This document shows positions 35,063 through 43,247 of a DNA stretch of 43,247 nt, one piece after another. Made by a program: the position numbers and the translations under genes. Under the pieces are notes generated by a model. That model did no database searches, had not been told where the DNA came from, and saw only the letters and a program-made list of their open reading frames with translations. The first letter of the stretch is position 1. Each line of letters starts with the position of its first letter. Where the stretch lies: positions 1 through 43,247 of the forward strand of contig CAMYIG010000021.1 of the NCBI GenBank assembly GCA_947258425.1, written 5' to 3'. The DNA is from SZUA-76 sp945787585. Its GTDB lineage: Bacteria; Pseudomonadota; Gammaproteobacteria; SZUA-140.

Positions 35063-35153
35063 ATATTAGAATGCTGCCATTAATAAGCGCTGCCATGCTG
35101 ATCACTTTCCGATGATATTGCCGGAGAGGCTTGGGGTTATCCTTAAATGCAGC

Positions 35154-35191
35154 CAATAAAAAACCCCCGGCGCTGTCGCACCGAGGGTTTT
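35154..35191 (-). terminator. rho-independent terminator (former tRNA-Glu terminator)
   Basis: Read on the minus strand, a 14-bp stem (35191-35178 with 35173-35160, including two G-T pairs) and a 4-base GACA loop is followed by a T-run through 35158. It lies 6 bases after the tRNA-Glu 3'-end copy, so it was probably the terminator of that tRNA gene and now ends transcription from the APS kinase side. Confidence 0.85.
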
Positions 35192-35196
35192 GTATT

Positions 35197-35213
35197 TGGC
35201 GTCCCCAAGGGGA
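35197..35213 (-). other. candidate att site: 17-nt tRNA-Glu 3'-end fragment with CCA
   Basis: The minus strand reads TCCCCTTGGGGACGCCA, identical as I recall to the last T-stem bases, acceptor strand, discriminator and CCA of gammaproteobacterial tRNA-Glu. The TTCGAA loop and the rest of a tRNA are missing upstream. A terminator follows directly. This is the expected scar of an island integrated at the 3' end of a tRNA gene, with the island on the higher-coordinate side. The whole 35005-35390 stretch holds no gene otherwise. Confidence 0.65.
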
Positions 35214-35390
35214 GGCGATAGATGGCCTGTTTTTGTAGTGTACCAAAGGCACACACGTAACGTTGCTTGTGAATTCAATGAAACACCATAATAAACAGCT
35301 ATTTACAACCATACAACACCCAAGCCTCTCTTCATGTGCCACCATTTGTATACACTTGCAAGCGCGATGTTATTTGTAAAAAGAGGTTTA

Positions 35391-35987
35391 TCAGGCATTC
35401 AAAGAAAAAATATTTCTTTGCATTAATTGTGATAGTAATTGTTGAATACACTCGTCAGGCGAATGCTTTCCTGTGTCTAAAACTATTTCAGGGGATAATG
35501 GTTCTTCATAGGGAGAAGAGATACCGGTGAATTCAGGGATATCACCGGCTCGCGCACTCAGATAAAGCCCTTTGGCATCTCTCTGTTCGCAGATACTCAA
35601 ATCACATTTACAGTATACTTCGATAAAGTCTCCTTTTTCAAAGAGATCTCTAACGCGATCTCGATCTGATCGTATCGGTGAAATAACAGCCGTTAGTGTA
35701 ATTAAGCCAGCATCGCTTACTAGTTTTGTCACTTCACCGATTCTTCGGATATTTTCAGTGCGATCTGCGATGCTGTACCCAAGATCTTTGCACAGTCCTT
35801 GCCTTATACTATCACCATCGATGATATAGGCCCTACAACCTAACGCTTGGAGTTGTTCTTTCAGTAAACAGGAAAGCGTCGATTTTCCTGAGCCAGATAG
35901 CCCTGTGAACCAGATCCCAACTGACTTATGTCTGTTTAGTGTTTCCATGCGTTCGCGTGTAACCGTATCGAGTGGCTCTCTATTCAT
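35391..35987 (-). CDS. cysC: adenylyl-sulfate kinase (APS kinase)
   Basis: A 198-residue APS kinase, which makes PAPS from adenylyl sulfate and ATP. Walker A GLSGSGKS is at 29-36, followed by the family blocks YIIDGDSIRQGLCKDLGYSI, ADRTENIRRIGEVTKLV, AVISPIRSDRDRVRDLF and VYCKCDLSICEQRDAKGLY. The length matches single-domain CysC. It has no ATP sulfurylase neighbour, so it is not part of an assimilation operon. It lies alone between the att-like site and the NRPS genes, divergent from them. PAPS supply for sulfation of the NRPS product or a polysaccharide is a possible role. Confidence 0.95.
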   Translation of the reverse strand: MNREPLDTVTRERMETLNRHKSVGIWFTGLSGSGKSTLSCLLKEQLQALGCRAYIIDGDSIRQGLCKDLGYSIADRTENIRRIGEVTKLVSDAGLITLTAVISPIRSDRDRVRDLFEKGDFIEVYCKCDLSICEQRDAKGLYLSARAGDIPEFTGISSPYEEPLSPEIVLDTGKHSPDECIQQLLSQLMQRNIFSLNA

Positions 35988-36531
35988 TACTACTTCGTTT
36001 TATAGTTCATTCGATCCTAGACTGGGCTTCTCCCTGTACCGAAATGCTTATTATATAACGCTTTTCCTCCAAAAATCACAGCCTCGTGCGATACCACGAA
36101 ACAGCCATAACGGAAGCTATGCAAACTATCGCCCTATGAAGGGAATTTCAATTTGATCACTCAGATGTTCCCTTCGTTTATTTCCCCTGCGGGCGCTTTC
36201 TCCAGCTTTCTGGAATAACGCATGAACCAGGCATTAATACAAACCTATGCCATCCAAGAACTATATGCTTATGCGGCGATGGTAAATATCTATGACAAAC
36301 TGCTGTTCCTCTCTCTCTTGGGGGTGAGATACTGCCATTTAGGAGTTATAGTCAGGTATTTTCCTAGCAAATGGAGAAGGAGGATCAATAGCTTTTTCTA
36401 ACAATTGGTACACTCCATAGCGGCAAGTCACTGCGTGCTCCACCAGGGCCAATATTATCTAAACAACTACTTTACAAACTAGTGTATCTTTAAAGCGCAC
36501 GCCCCTAATAAGATCAGGAGAACAATGCGAC
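35988..36531. other. divergent intergenic region of the island
   Basis: These 544 bases lie between the APS kinase and the NRPS-associated oxygenase. I see no tRNA, insertion sequence or recognised gene. A 59-codon frame at 36222-36401 (+) encodes MNQALIQTYAIQELYAYAAM and a hydrophobic KLLFLSLLGV, but its ribosome-binding site is weak and it has no known relative to me, so it is not called as a gene. Promoters for both flanking genes must lie here. Confidence 0.4.
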
Positions 36532-38148
36532 GTGTGTGACTTAGATTTAAGCTGTAGTTACTTAAAACCCTCCGTAAAATTCGAGCCCCTAATCTGGCGG
36601 TGGTACGCATGGACTCACTTGGTCTCCCCTATGTCCGCTGGGTTTGTGATGCAACACAGGTATTTAAAGATCTTAGACTCATTTCTAAAAGCACCGAAAG
36701 TCCATTCCCAAGCCATATCCAATCCAGCTTTAATCGGTGGGCCGTTTATGGATTTTCCTGAAAACTGTCTCGACGCTGTCGAACAGTTAATTCAACAAAC
36801 TCATCAAGACTGCGCCCATTTGCTAGAACTTGCGAACAAATTCTCAGATATACAAGAACATCTTTCAAATCACGTTCATGGTGAATCACTACAAACCCAA
36901 TATGAAAATTTACCTCCCTCCCTTCACGGCCTAGTTGAACTCAACTACGACATCAATAACCACAGCTATTGTCGATTGATCGAACCCTTGGTTTACTTGC
37001 GTCACTACGATGAAACCGCACAATCTATGGCGATATCACCACTTAATAGTGATGGCCGACCTTTCACTTTGAGCACGCCACGCATTGATGAACCAGAGGA
37101 TAATTCCCATATCCATTTACGCATCCCTTTCCGCAGCCATCTATGGGATGGGTTATTTGCAATGCGAACACAAGCTGCAGATATGAACGTACTGGGAAAA
37201 GACTACGGCCTTAATCCAGAAACCATACGCGGATTAACGCAGTTTTTAACAAATGAACCCATTCCCACACCAAGTGATAGCGTTTATTTAGGTCAAGGAG
37301 TTAGAGTCCGATATTTTGGACATGCATGTATATTGCTTCAAACTTCCGCATGCACCGTGCTGATTGATCCGCTTATCAGCTACGATATCCAAACAGACTC
37401 ACGCTTCAGTTATACCGACCTGCCAGATCAAATTGATTTAATTCTGGTTACCCATGCCCATAAAGATCATATACTCCTTGAAACACTCATACAGCTGCGT
37501 CATAAAACTAAGAAGATCATTGTCCCAGCAAATAACCGCAGCAGTCCGGCCGACCCGTCACTAAAACTGGCTCTAAATGCCATCGGTTTTGAGCAAGTTG
37601 AAGAGGCAACATGTTTGCAACGACTCCCAATCACGGAAGGCGAAGTTCTCTGTCTCCCATTTTTCGGTGAGCACGGTGATTTGGATGTTGACACCAAGCT
37701 TAGCTACCGTATTCGGTTTGGAGAAATCAACATTCTTTTTTTTGCGGACTCTAGAATCATCGATGATCGAGTCTACTCCGATCTGGTTCCCCTGATCGGT
37801 GACGTCGAGATGATGTTTATTGGACTCGCTAGCCAAGGAGCCCCTATGAGTTGGCTGTATGGTCCTTATCTCACGCAAACCATCAACAGAAACGACGATA
37901 ATAACCGCAGTTTGTCTGCCTCCGATGCTAACCATGCGATAAAATGCACGTCTATATTCAAACCAAAGCAGGCTCATATCTATGCCATGGGTAGAGAACC
38001 ATGGCTGCAATTTATCATGGCCCAGAACGATCAAAACCAACACCAAGAAAATATTGAGGTTGAAAAGTACTTGAGCTGGTGTCGCCATCAAGACATAGAA
38101 TCTAAGCTACTATACATGAGGCAACAATGGGAATTGATTCCGAAGTAA
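36532..38148 (+). CDS. CmlA-type diiron beta-hydroxylase (metallo-beta-lactamase fold) for NRPS-bound amino acids
   Basis: A 538-residue protein with an N-terminal domain (about 1-250) and a metallo-beta-lactamase-fold C-terminal domain. Ligands visible are HAHKDH at 308-313, E380 in FFGEHGDL, D406 in FFADSR and H482 in KPKQAHIYAMGREP. As I recall CmlA of chloramphenicol biosynthesis, its diiron ligands are H305, H307, D309, H310, E377, D403 and H480. The spacing matches with an offset of 3 (2 for the last His), and a Glu replaces the usual third-motif His, which is the CmlA hallmark. CmlA beta-hydroxylates a carrier-bound aromatic amino acid. Length (532 versus 538) also agrees. The start is GTG at 36532 with AGGAG 11 bases upstream. 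It overlaps the NRPS start by 22 bases, so the pair is translationally coupled and very likely works together. Confidence 0.78.
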   Translation: MCDLDLSCSYLKPSVKFEPLIWRWYAWTHLVSPMSAGFVMQHRYLKILDSFLKAPKVHSQAISNPALIGGPFMDFPENCLDAVEQLIQQTHQDCAHLLELANKFSDIQEHLSNHVHGESLQTQYENLPPSLHGLVELNYDINNHSYCRLIEPLVYLRHYDETAQSMAISPLNSDGRPFTLSTPRIDEPEDNSHIHLRIPFRSHLWDGLFAMRTQAADMNVLGKDYGLNPETIRGLTQFLTNEPIPTPSDSVYLGQGVRVRYFGHACILLQTSACTVLIDPLISYDIQTDSRFSYTDLPDQIDLILVTHAHKDHILLETLIQLRHKTKKIIVPANNRSSPADPSLKLALNAIGFEQVEEATCLQRLPITEGEVLCLPFFGEHGDLDVDTKLSYRIRFGEINILFFADSRIIDDRVYSDLVPLIGDVEMMFIGLASQGAPMSWLYGPYLTQTINRNDDNNRSLSASDANHAIKCTSIFKPKQAHIYAMGREPWLQFIMAQNDQNQHQENIEVEKYLSWCRHQDIESKLLYMRQQWELIPK

Positions 38149-41100
38149 GTAAATCAACGGTATTATCTGTATTCAACGAACTAGCGCATGAACACCCTAA
38201 TCGTATCGCTCTGGAAGACCTTCAGGGAACGCTAACCTACCGTGAACTAAGTACGCAAAGTAATAACCTTGCAAACTATCTGCTGTCAGAAAGCAATAAC
38301 TTCGACACATGTGCTTCTCCCAAAATAGCATTTTGCATGCAGAACCCACGTCACATGATTGTGGCAATGCTATCAATATTAAAAGCCGGCGCAGCATTTG
38401 TGCCTCTCGATATCGAGGCCCCCGAGAAGCGTCAACTACACATCATACAAGATGCTAACGTAACGCTATTGCTCACAGACACCATACTCCCTTGGGAGCC
38501 AACATGCTCAACACTCAACCTTACTGAGCTACCCCTCCCCTCACATTATCCAGGTGTAAACGAACGACAATTCCTCCTCAATCGCTCAGACCTCGCCTAC
38601 ATCATCTATACATCAGGTTCCACCGGTGAACCCAAAGGCGTGATGATTGAACACACAGGATTACTTAACCTGGCTATGGAGCAGATACGCCTTTTTGGTA
38701 TCAATTCCAATGATCGCATCATGCAATTCGCAGCACCCCAGGTTGATGCAGCCGTAGCAGAATGGTTTCAAGCACTGACATCAGGTGCTTGTTTGTGCTT
38801 ATTATCCAAACAGGCCAATGAAAGCCGTACCCTGGCATTGCTAAAAGTCGCCCCGGTTTTAAAGCCAAGCGTCATTACTTTACCCCCAAGTGTTGTATCA
38901 TCCTTACCTGAAGATGCATTACCCTCTATCAAAACTCTGATCCTCGCTGGTGAACCCGTACCAGAAAAAATACTGGTCACTTGGCGTGACCGCGCTCAAC
39001 TTTTCAATGCCTATGGCCCAACAGAAGCAACCGTTTGCACAACCATCCATCGATTCAACAACAGTTCACGCTGCAATCAAATCGGTAAAGCTATCGCTGG
39101 CATCAACACGTTAGTATTGAACGAACGAAAGGAACTAGTTGCAGCCAACGAAACCGGAGAGCTCTACATATCCGGTTTAGGGTTAGCTAAAGCATATTGC
39201 AATGACTCTATACTCACTGACGAAAAATTTTTAAATACCATTGTCCCTGGTCAGCGATATTATCGCAGTGGAGACAAGGTGCGTTTACTCGATAATGGTG
39301 AACTGGAATATATTGGACGTACAGATCATCAGCTGAAAATTGGTGGGTTTCGCATTGATCCTAGTGAAATTGAAGCAATGCTATGCAAACATGACGATAT
39401 AACACAAGCCGTGGTTGGATTAGGTAAAAACTCAGGATTGCTGGAAGCACACATCATATCTCTACGAGATATCGCCGAAAAAGATTTATCCTTCTTCCTT
39501 TCTGAGTATTTGCCAGACTACATGCTACCCAAATCAATTAGACAGCATGAAAGTTTCCCAACCACAGCTTGGGGGAAAATTGATCGCTCCCATTTGTTAT
39601 CTTCCAGCTCAGAAAAAGAAAGAATCGAAAATGAAACGACTGATGATGCGATAAACCTCTTACTCACTATCTTCAACACCCTACTCCCCGACGATGAAAT
39701 CAATGCTGACGATGACTTTTTCGCCTTAGGCGGAGACTCTATCCTTGCAATTCAATTGGTTGTTGAAGCGGAAAAAAAGGGGCTAGTTATAGATATTGGT
39801 GATATCTTTGATTTTCCAAACGCCAATACCCTCGCCTTGAAAGCCAAGCCCATCCCATCTAAAAGTAATACTAAAATACATACCAAAGGCAACAAAGAAA
39901 AGAGCCACGTCACTCCAATCATGCACTGGTTCTATGAACAAAAAATAGAGAATCCAAACTACTATAACCAAACCGTTCTCCTAGAGCCTCATCAACCTTT
40001 AACATGTGATCTACTTGAAAATTTCTTACATTACATTTTCCAAACCCACCCAACCCTAACGATGCGTAGCAAGATTAATGATCTTGGTGTTTGGTCTCAC
40101 GAGCTTCACCAAAATACTATCAACAACTCCCTCTTAATCCGGAGCAATAGTCTCGATCAAATCAGCGAGGCTGATCACTGCACTTATATCCTCGATGCAA
40201 CAGAAATACTCCAGCGAGAATTGTGTATAGAACGCGGCCCAGTCATGGGTGCTATGATTTTTTCGGCTAAAAGCCGGGCAAAGTATATATTCATCGCCAT
40301 TAATCATTTGCACGTCGACACCGTATCCTGGCGAATTATGTTGGATGACCTCCAGGTGTTATACGAGCAATACCAAAACAATCAACCCTTAAGTCTATTG
40401 CCAGAACAAACCAGCTACTTTGAATGGGCAGAGCAATTGGAGAGCTACGCCCAGACATCAGATATGCTGACGGCAGCACAATGGTGGTCCAACCATTTAC
40501 CCGATGAAATACAGAACTTACCCGCAGATAAACCAGGCGGAGTCAATGACAATGTTTCGAATAGTATATGTGCCATCAACTTAGATACCGAATATACGCA
40601 ACGGCTAGTCAAAGAAGTCCCCAAAGCACTCAATACACACATACATGAGATATTGGTTTCTGCTCTATTTCTTTCCTATCGTCAATGGAGTGGCCAGTTC
40701 TCACTATTGTTACATATGGAAGGACACGGCCGAGAGCCAATTATTAAAGAAGCCAATATTAGCCGGACTGTCGGCTGGTTTACATCATTGTTTCCGTTAC
40801 ACCTTTCAATACCTTCTGAAAAGCTTTCTTTACGAGATACGCTACTGGCCATAAAAGAGCTCATCCGCAGCTTGCCACAAAAAGGGGTTAGTTACGGTAT
40901 AGCGCGCTATCTGCAGAATTCGAATGCCCACGGCGATCAGCTCATTAGCAAACCTTTGCCTCAAATTTCGTTTAACTATATGGGGCGCTCGGAAGCAACA
41001 ATTGATAACCACCAGTTATTTTCATTTAGCTCACTTGATCGAGGAGCTTATATTGCAGCAGAAAACCATCGTCAACATCTAATAGATATTTCAGGCGAGA

Positions 41101-42977
41101 TCAGCAACGGAAGCTTAAGCTTAGATTTCATCTATAGCGCCCACCACTTTTCCCAAGCCCACATACAGAAATGGACATCGCTGTTCAAAACCAACTTGGA
41201 ACGCATAATCGACTTCTGTTGTAATTCAGATCAATGTACCTATTCCCCAAGTGACTTAAATTCCCCAGAAATTGCCCAATCAGAGTTAGATTATCACTTC
41301 AGTCACACCAATAACTTGGTTGCACTCTACCCACTCACACCGATGCAATCAGGATTTTTACTCCACCATCTCAAATCACCAGACGATGATACCTACGTTG
41401 TTCAGAGTGCTATGAAGTATCGGGGGAAAATTGATCAGGAGGCTTTCAAACAAGCCTGGCAAGCACTCGCTCAACACCATGCAATCTTTCGCAAGGGAAT
41501 TATCTGGTCAAATGTTTTTCAGCCTCTTCAGTTTGAGCTTTCAGAAATTAATCATCCTTTAACAATCCAAACTGTCCCTGCTGACACTTCCATAGAAGCA
41601 TATATCAAAACTGTTTTGCATCAGGAACGTCGTTTAGGGTTCAACTTAAATACTCCGCCTTTATCGAGATTACATCTACTGCAAGGTAGTAATGATGAAA
41701 ACTATCTACTATGGACGCATCACCATATCATCCTGGATGGTGGTAGCGATGGACTAATATGGGGTGACTTCTGGAAATCCTACAACCAAATTAAAAACCA
41801 TAAACCTGTATCACTTAATCCTACTCCACCCTTTCAAGGGTATGTCAAATGGGCAAGCCAGCAACCTCTATATCAATCTGCATGGCTCGAATACTTAGAT
41901 AACTACAAAAAATGGCGTCTATCACAGGCGATAACTGATAGTAACGGGCGTGATGAGCAACCGGTAATAATAACCCCGGCACTCCCCGATCTCCATAGGC
42001 AAATAATCAACCGCTGCAAGCAGTGGGGTATAACACCTCACTCATTTTTTCATGGTACCTGGTCATTATTACTTCACATCCTAAGTCAGCAGGATGACGT
42101 CCTCCACGGCGTGACCCTATCCGGGAGAACTGTTCGTTTCCCCAACATAGAGGATATGAGTGGGCTATTCATTAATACTTTACCTATACGCACCCGTGTT
42201 AATGCCAGCAGCACACCTGATAACTACTTCAAAAATATACAAAAAACGTTGGCATTTTTGAACACGCATTGCACAGCACCTTTAAGCAAAATCCAAAGTT
42301 GGTTGGGCTTGGATGCTGGACAACGACTCTTCGACACGGTTCTGGTCTTTGAAAACTATGATTTCATACCTAAACATCAGGCATTGACTCAGGGTGTATC
42401 TTGGCAACGTTGTTATGCGATAGAGAAAAGCGAATATCCACTAACGGTATCTGTCTTTGTCAAAGAGAGGCTTAGAATAGAAATGCTATTTAATGACAAT
42501 AGTATGTGTAAATCTACAGTACAAAGCCTAGCCGATTACTACCTTAAGCTTATTACCGAAACAATCAACCCCACCCATAGAACACTTGGGGATATTTTAG
42601 CCACATGTCATAAACAGGTATTAAAGCCAGTATGGAACAACAACCATCGCCACAAGCAGTATGTATCCCCCAAAGGCATCCATAATTTAATGATTGAGGA
42701 AATGCGTAAGCACCTCCACAACACTGCTGTCCGCTATCGTGACACAGCCCTCACCTATCACGATGTTCTGGAACAAGCTCAATATTTCTCAAAGTATTTA
42801 CAACATCAAGGGGTAATGGAAAATTCATGTGTCGCCCTATGTTTTTCTCGTTCACCCGCCTTTGCAATCTGCCAATTAGCCGTATTAATGGCGGGAGCAA
42901 CATTTCTCCCCATTGATCCTGCCAATCCGGTAAAACGTATTGTCTATATGCTCAGCCAAATAATCGTCAACCCATAA
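38127..42977 (+). CDS. nonribosomal peptide synthetase A-T-E-C-(A truncated)
   Basis: A 1616-residue NRPS with no leading C domain, so it probably starts the assembly line. Adenylation domain about 20-490: YTSGSTGEPKG (about 160), NAYGPTEA (about 294), YRSGDKV (about 379), IGGFRIDPSEIE (about 405), GKIDR (about 483). Carrier with LGGDSI at about 535. Epimerisation domain about 600-1040, with HLHVDTVSW (about 728) and HMEGHGREP (about 864). Condensation domain from YPLTPMQSG (about 1068) with intact HHIILDG (about 1200), of the type expected to take a D-residue. A second adenylation domain starts at about 1500, reaches LMAGATFLPIDPANP and stops at about 1616 before the A3 loop, so it cannot be functional. 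The specificity residues of the first A domain, read by eye against PheA, are D-A-A-T-I-A-A-V-C, an aromatic-type code with W239 replaced by Ala. GAGG precedes the ATG. Confidence 0.9.
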   Translation: MGIDSEVSKSTVLSVFNELAHEHPNRIALEDLQGTLTYRELSTQSNNLANYLLSESNNFDTCASPKIAFCMQNPRHMIVAMLSILKAGAAFVPLDIEAPEKRQLHIIQDANVTLLLTDTILPWEPTCSTLNLTELPLPSHYPGVNERQFLLNRSDLAYIIYTSGSTGEPKGVMIEHTGLLNLAMEQIRLFGINSNDRIMQFAAPQVDAAVAEWFQALTSGACLCLLSKQANESRTLALLKVAPVLKPSVITLPPSVVSSLPEDALPSIKTLILAGEPVPEKILVTWRDRAQLFNAYGPTEATVCTTIHRFNNSSRCNQIGKAIAGINTLVLNERKELVAANETGELYISGLGLAKAYCNDSILTDEKFLNTIVPGQRYYRSGDKVRLLDNGELEYIGRTDHQLKIGGFRIDPSEIEAMLCKHDDITQAVVGLGKNSGLLEAHIISLRDIAEKDLSFFLSEYLPDYMLPKSIRQHESFPTTAWGKIDRSHLLSSSSEKERIENETTDDAINLLLTIFNTLLPDDEINADDDFFALGGDSILAIQLVVEAEKKGLVIDIGDIFDFPNANTLALKAKPIPSKSNTKIHTKGNKEKSHVTPIMHWFYEQKIENPNYYNQTVLLEPHQPLTCDLLENFLHYIFQTHPTLTMRSKINDLGVWSHELHQNTINNSLLIRSNSLDQISEADHCTYILDATEILQRELCIERGPVMGAMIFSAKSRAKYIFIAINHLHVDTVSWRIMLDDLQVLYEQYQNNQPLSLLPEQTSYFEWAEQLESYAQTSDMLTAAQWWSNHLPDEIQNLPADKPGGVNDNVSNSICAINLDTEYTQRLVKEVPKALNTHIHEILVSALFLSYRQWSGQFSLLLHMEGHGREPIIKEANISRTVGWFTSLFPLHLSIPSEKLSLRDTLLAIKELIRSLPQKGVSYGIARYLQNSNAHGDQLISKPLPQISFNYMGRSEATIDNHQLFSFSSLDRGAYIAAENHRQHLIDISGEISNGSLSLDFIYSAHHFSQAHIQKWTSLFKTNLERIIDFCCNSDQCTYSPSDLNSPEIAQSELDYHFSHTNNLVALYPLTPMQSGFLLHHLKSPDDDTYVVQSAMKYRGKIDQEAFKQAWQALAQHHAIFRKGIIWSNVFQPLQFELSEINHPLTIQTVPADTSIEAYIKTVLHQERRLGFNLNTPPLSRLHLLQGSNDENYLLWTHHHIILDGGSDGLIWGDFWKSYNQIKNHKPVSLNPTPPFQGYVKWASQQPLYQSAWLEYLDNYKKWRLSQAITDSNGRDEQPVIITPALPDLHRQIINRCKQWGITPHSFFHGTWSLLLHILSQQDDVLHGVTLSGRTVRFPNIEDMSGLFINTLPIRTRVNASSTPDNYFKNIQKTLAFLNTHCTAPLSKIQSWLGLDAGQRLFDTVLVFENYDFIPKHQALTQGVSWQRCYAIEKSEYPLTVSVFVKERLRIEMLFNDNSMCKSTVQSLADYYLKLITETINPTHRTLGDILATCHKQVLKPVWNNNHRHKQYVSPKGIHNLMIEEMRKHLHNTAVRYRDTALTYHDVLEQAQYFSKYLQHQGVMENSCVALCFSRSPAFAICQLAVLMAGATFLPIDPANPVKRIVYMLSQIIVNP

Positions 42978-43247
42978 GGCCTTACTATTTATTCCATATT
43001 TCGGATAATGCTTCAGATCAGACCTTTTTTTGATTACAGCCACATATCCGGCTTGCACAAAATGTTGAAGATATCTGCTTATATTTCCATAGTCCGCTAC
43101 ATGTTCATAGGGATAAAGAACGTACTTGTTACTGAGCTGTTTTGAATACTGGTAATCAAAACTCTGCAGCCAGCCGGCGACAGAAATTTCGCTTTCATCA
43201 TATATATTCCCATGCAGTAACAGCAGCTTTTTAAAAACCTCATCCCA
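42885..43247 (-). CDS. partial unknown protein, 5' end outside window, overlapping the truncated NRPS
   Basis: The minus strand is open for 120 codons from the window edge to a TAA at 42887-42885. The part from 43247 to about 42960 reads like a real protein (FKKLLLLHGNIYDESEIS, VADYGNISRYLQHFVQAGYV, KHYPKYGINSKALW) with a possible winged-helix pattern. The last 25 or so codons lie inside NRPS sequence and are probably out-of-frame read-through after a junction. I do not recognise the family. It could be a host-side gene cut by the same event that truncated the NRPS, or an assembly join. Confidence 0.35.
   Translation of the reverse strand, partial: WDEVFKKLLLLHGNIYDESEISVAGWLQSFDYQYSKQLSNKYVLYPYEHVADYGNISRYLQHFVQAGYVAVIKKRSDLKHYPKYGINSKALWVDDYLAEHIDNTFYRIGRINGEKCCSRH

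Noticed and set aside
35203..35212. CCCCAAGGGG palindrome as an operator
   Set aside because: It is explained as the junction of T-stem and acceptor bases in the tRNA-Glu 3'-end fragment.
35197..35260. A complete tRNA gene
   Set aside because: Only the last 17 bases match. T-loop, anticodon arm and D arm are absent upstream.
35043..35345. Minus-strand 100-codon open frame
   Set aside because: It runs through the tRNA-Glu fragment and the terminator hairpin, so it is not a credible gene.
37573..38091. Minus-strand 172-codon open frame
   Set aside because: It is antisense to the metal-ligand-bearing part of the CmlA-like gene, where the plus frame has clear family motifs.
1..43247. CRISPR arrays, insertion sequences or integrase genes
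   Set aside because: I saw no spaced direct repeats, transposase motifs or tyrosine-recombinase signature in any frame. The only clear tandem repeat is the one in the chaperone gene.

Overview
The window reads as a chromosomal accessory region of a gammaproteobacterium. This is inferred from gene families and operon style (archaic-type chaperone-usher pilus, ebo cluster, extracellular contractile injection system, moderate GC); no rRNA or housekeeping marker is present to fix the taxon. Genes are tightly packed, many with overlaps or gaps of a few bases.

Region 1 (1-21324, minus strand) is a near-complete extracellular contractile injection system (eCIS: PVC/Afp/AlgoCIS-like phage-tail-derived particle). 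In transcription order it encodes a cap protein (DUF4255/Pvc16), an unrecognised 290-residue protein, one sheath, two tube proteins, a DUF5908/Pvc6-like small protein, a LysM hub protein (Pvc7), a VgrG-like spike (Pvc8), a PAAR tip, a gp25-like wedge protein, two large baseplate proteins (Pvc11 and Pvc12 types) with a short fibre-like protein between them, a tape-measure-type protein, an AAA+ ATPase (Pvc15), and, running off the window edge, a Sec-exported protein with a peptidoglycan-binding-like motif and a degenerate GH18-like domain.

Region 2 (21696-28642, plus strand) starts with a TIM-barrel sugar-phosphate isomerase/epimerase-like gene and continues into a chaperone-usher pilus operon: an unusual pilin-like protein with a cytoplasmic MshEN-type (c-di-GMP-binding family) domain at its N-terminus, a major pilin, chaperone, usher and a two-domain tip adhesin. 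A perfect 13-bp hairpin separates the major pilin from the chaperone. The chaperone carries an exact 36-bp in-frame tandem duplication.

Region 3 (28651-35004, minus strand) is an ebo-type operon: inositol-3-phosphate synthase, UbiA-like EboC, EboA, TatD-like EboB, EboE and an alkaline-phosphatase-superfamily protein (EboF position). Ebo clusters are linked to moving secondary-metabolite precursors to the periplasm. The usual dehydroquinate-synthase-like eboD is absent, and an inositol-phosphate synthase heads the operon.

Region 4 (35154-43247) begins with a terminator next to a 17-nt copy of a tRNA-Glu 3' end including CCA. This looks like the attachment-site scar of a genomic island that lies at higher coordinates. 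The island holds a stand-alone APS kinase (cysC-like), a CmlA-type diiron beta-hydroxylase (metallo-beta-lactamase fold) and an NRPS with A-T-E-C and a truncated second A domain. By eye the first A domain has an aromatic-type specificity code, so the likely chemistry is loading, beta-hydroxylation and epimerisation of an aromatic residue. The NRPS stops abruptly at a junction near 42960, and an unrelated minus-strand reading frame runs off the window end.
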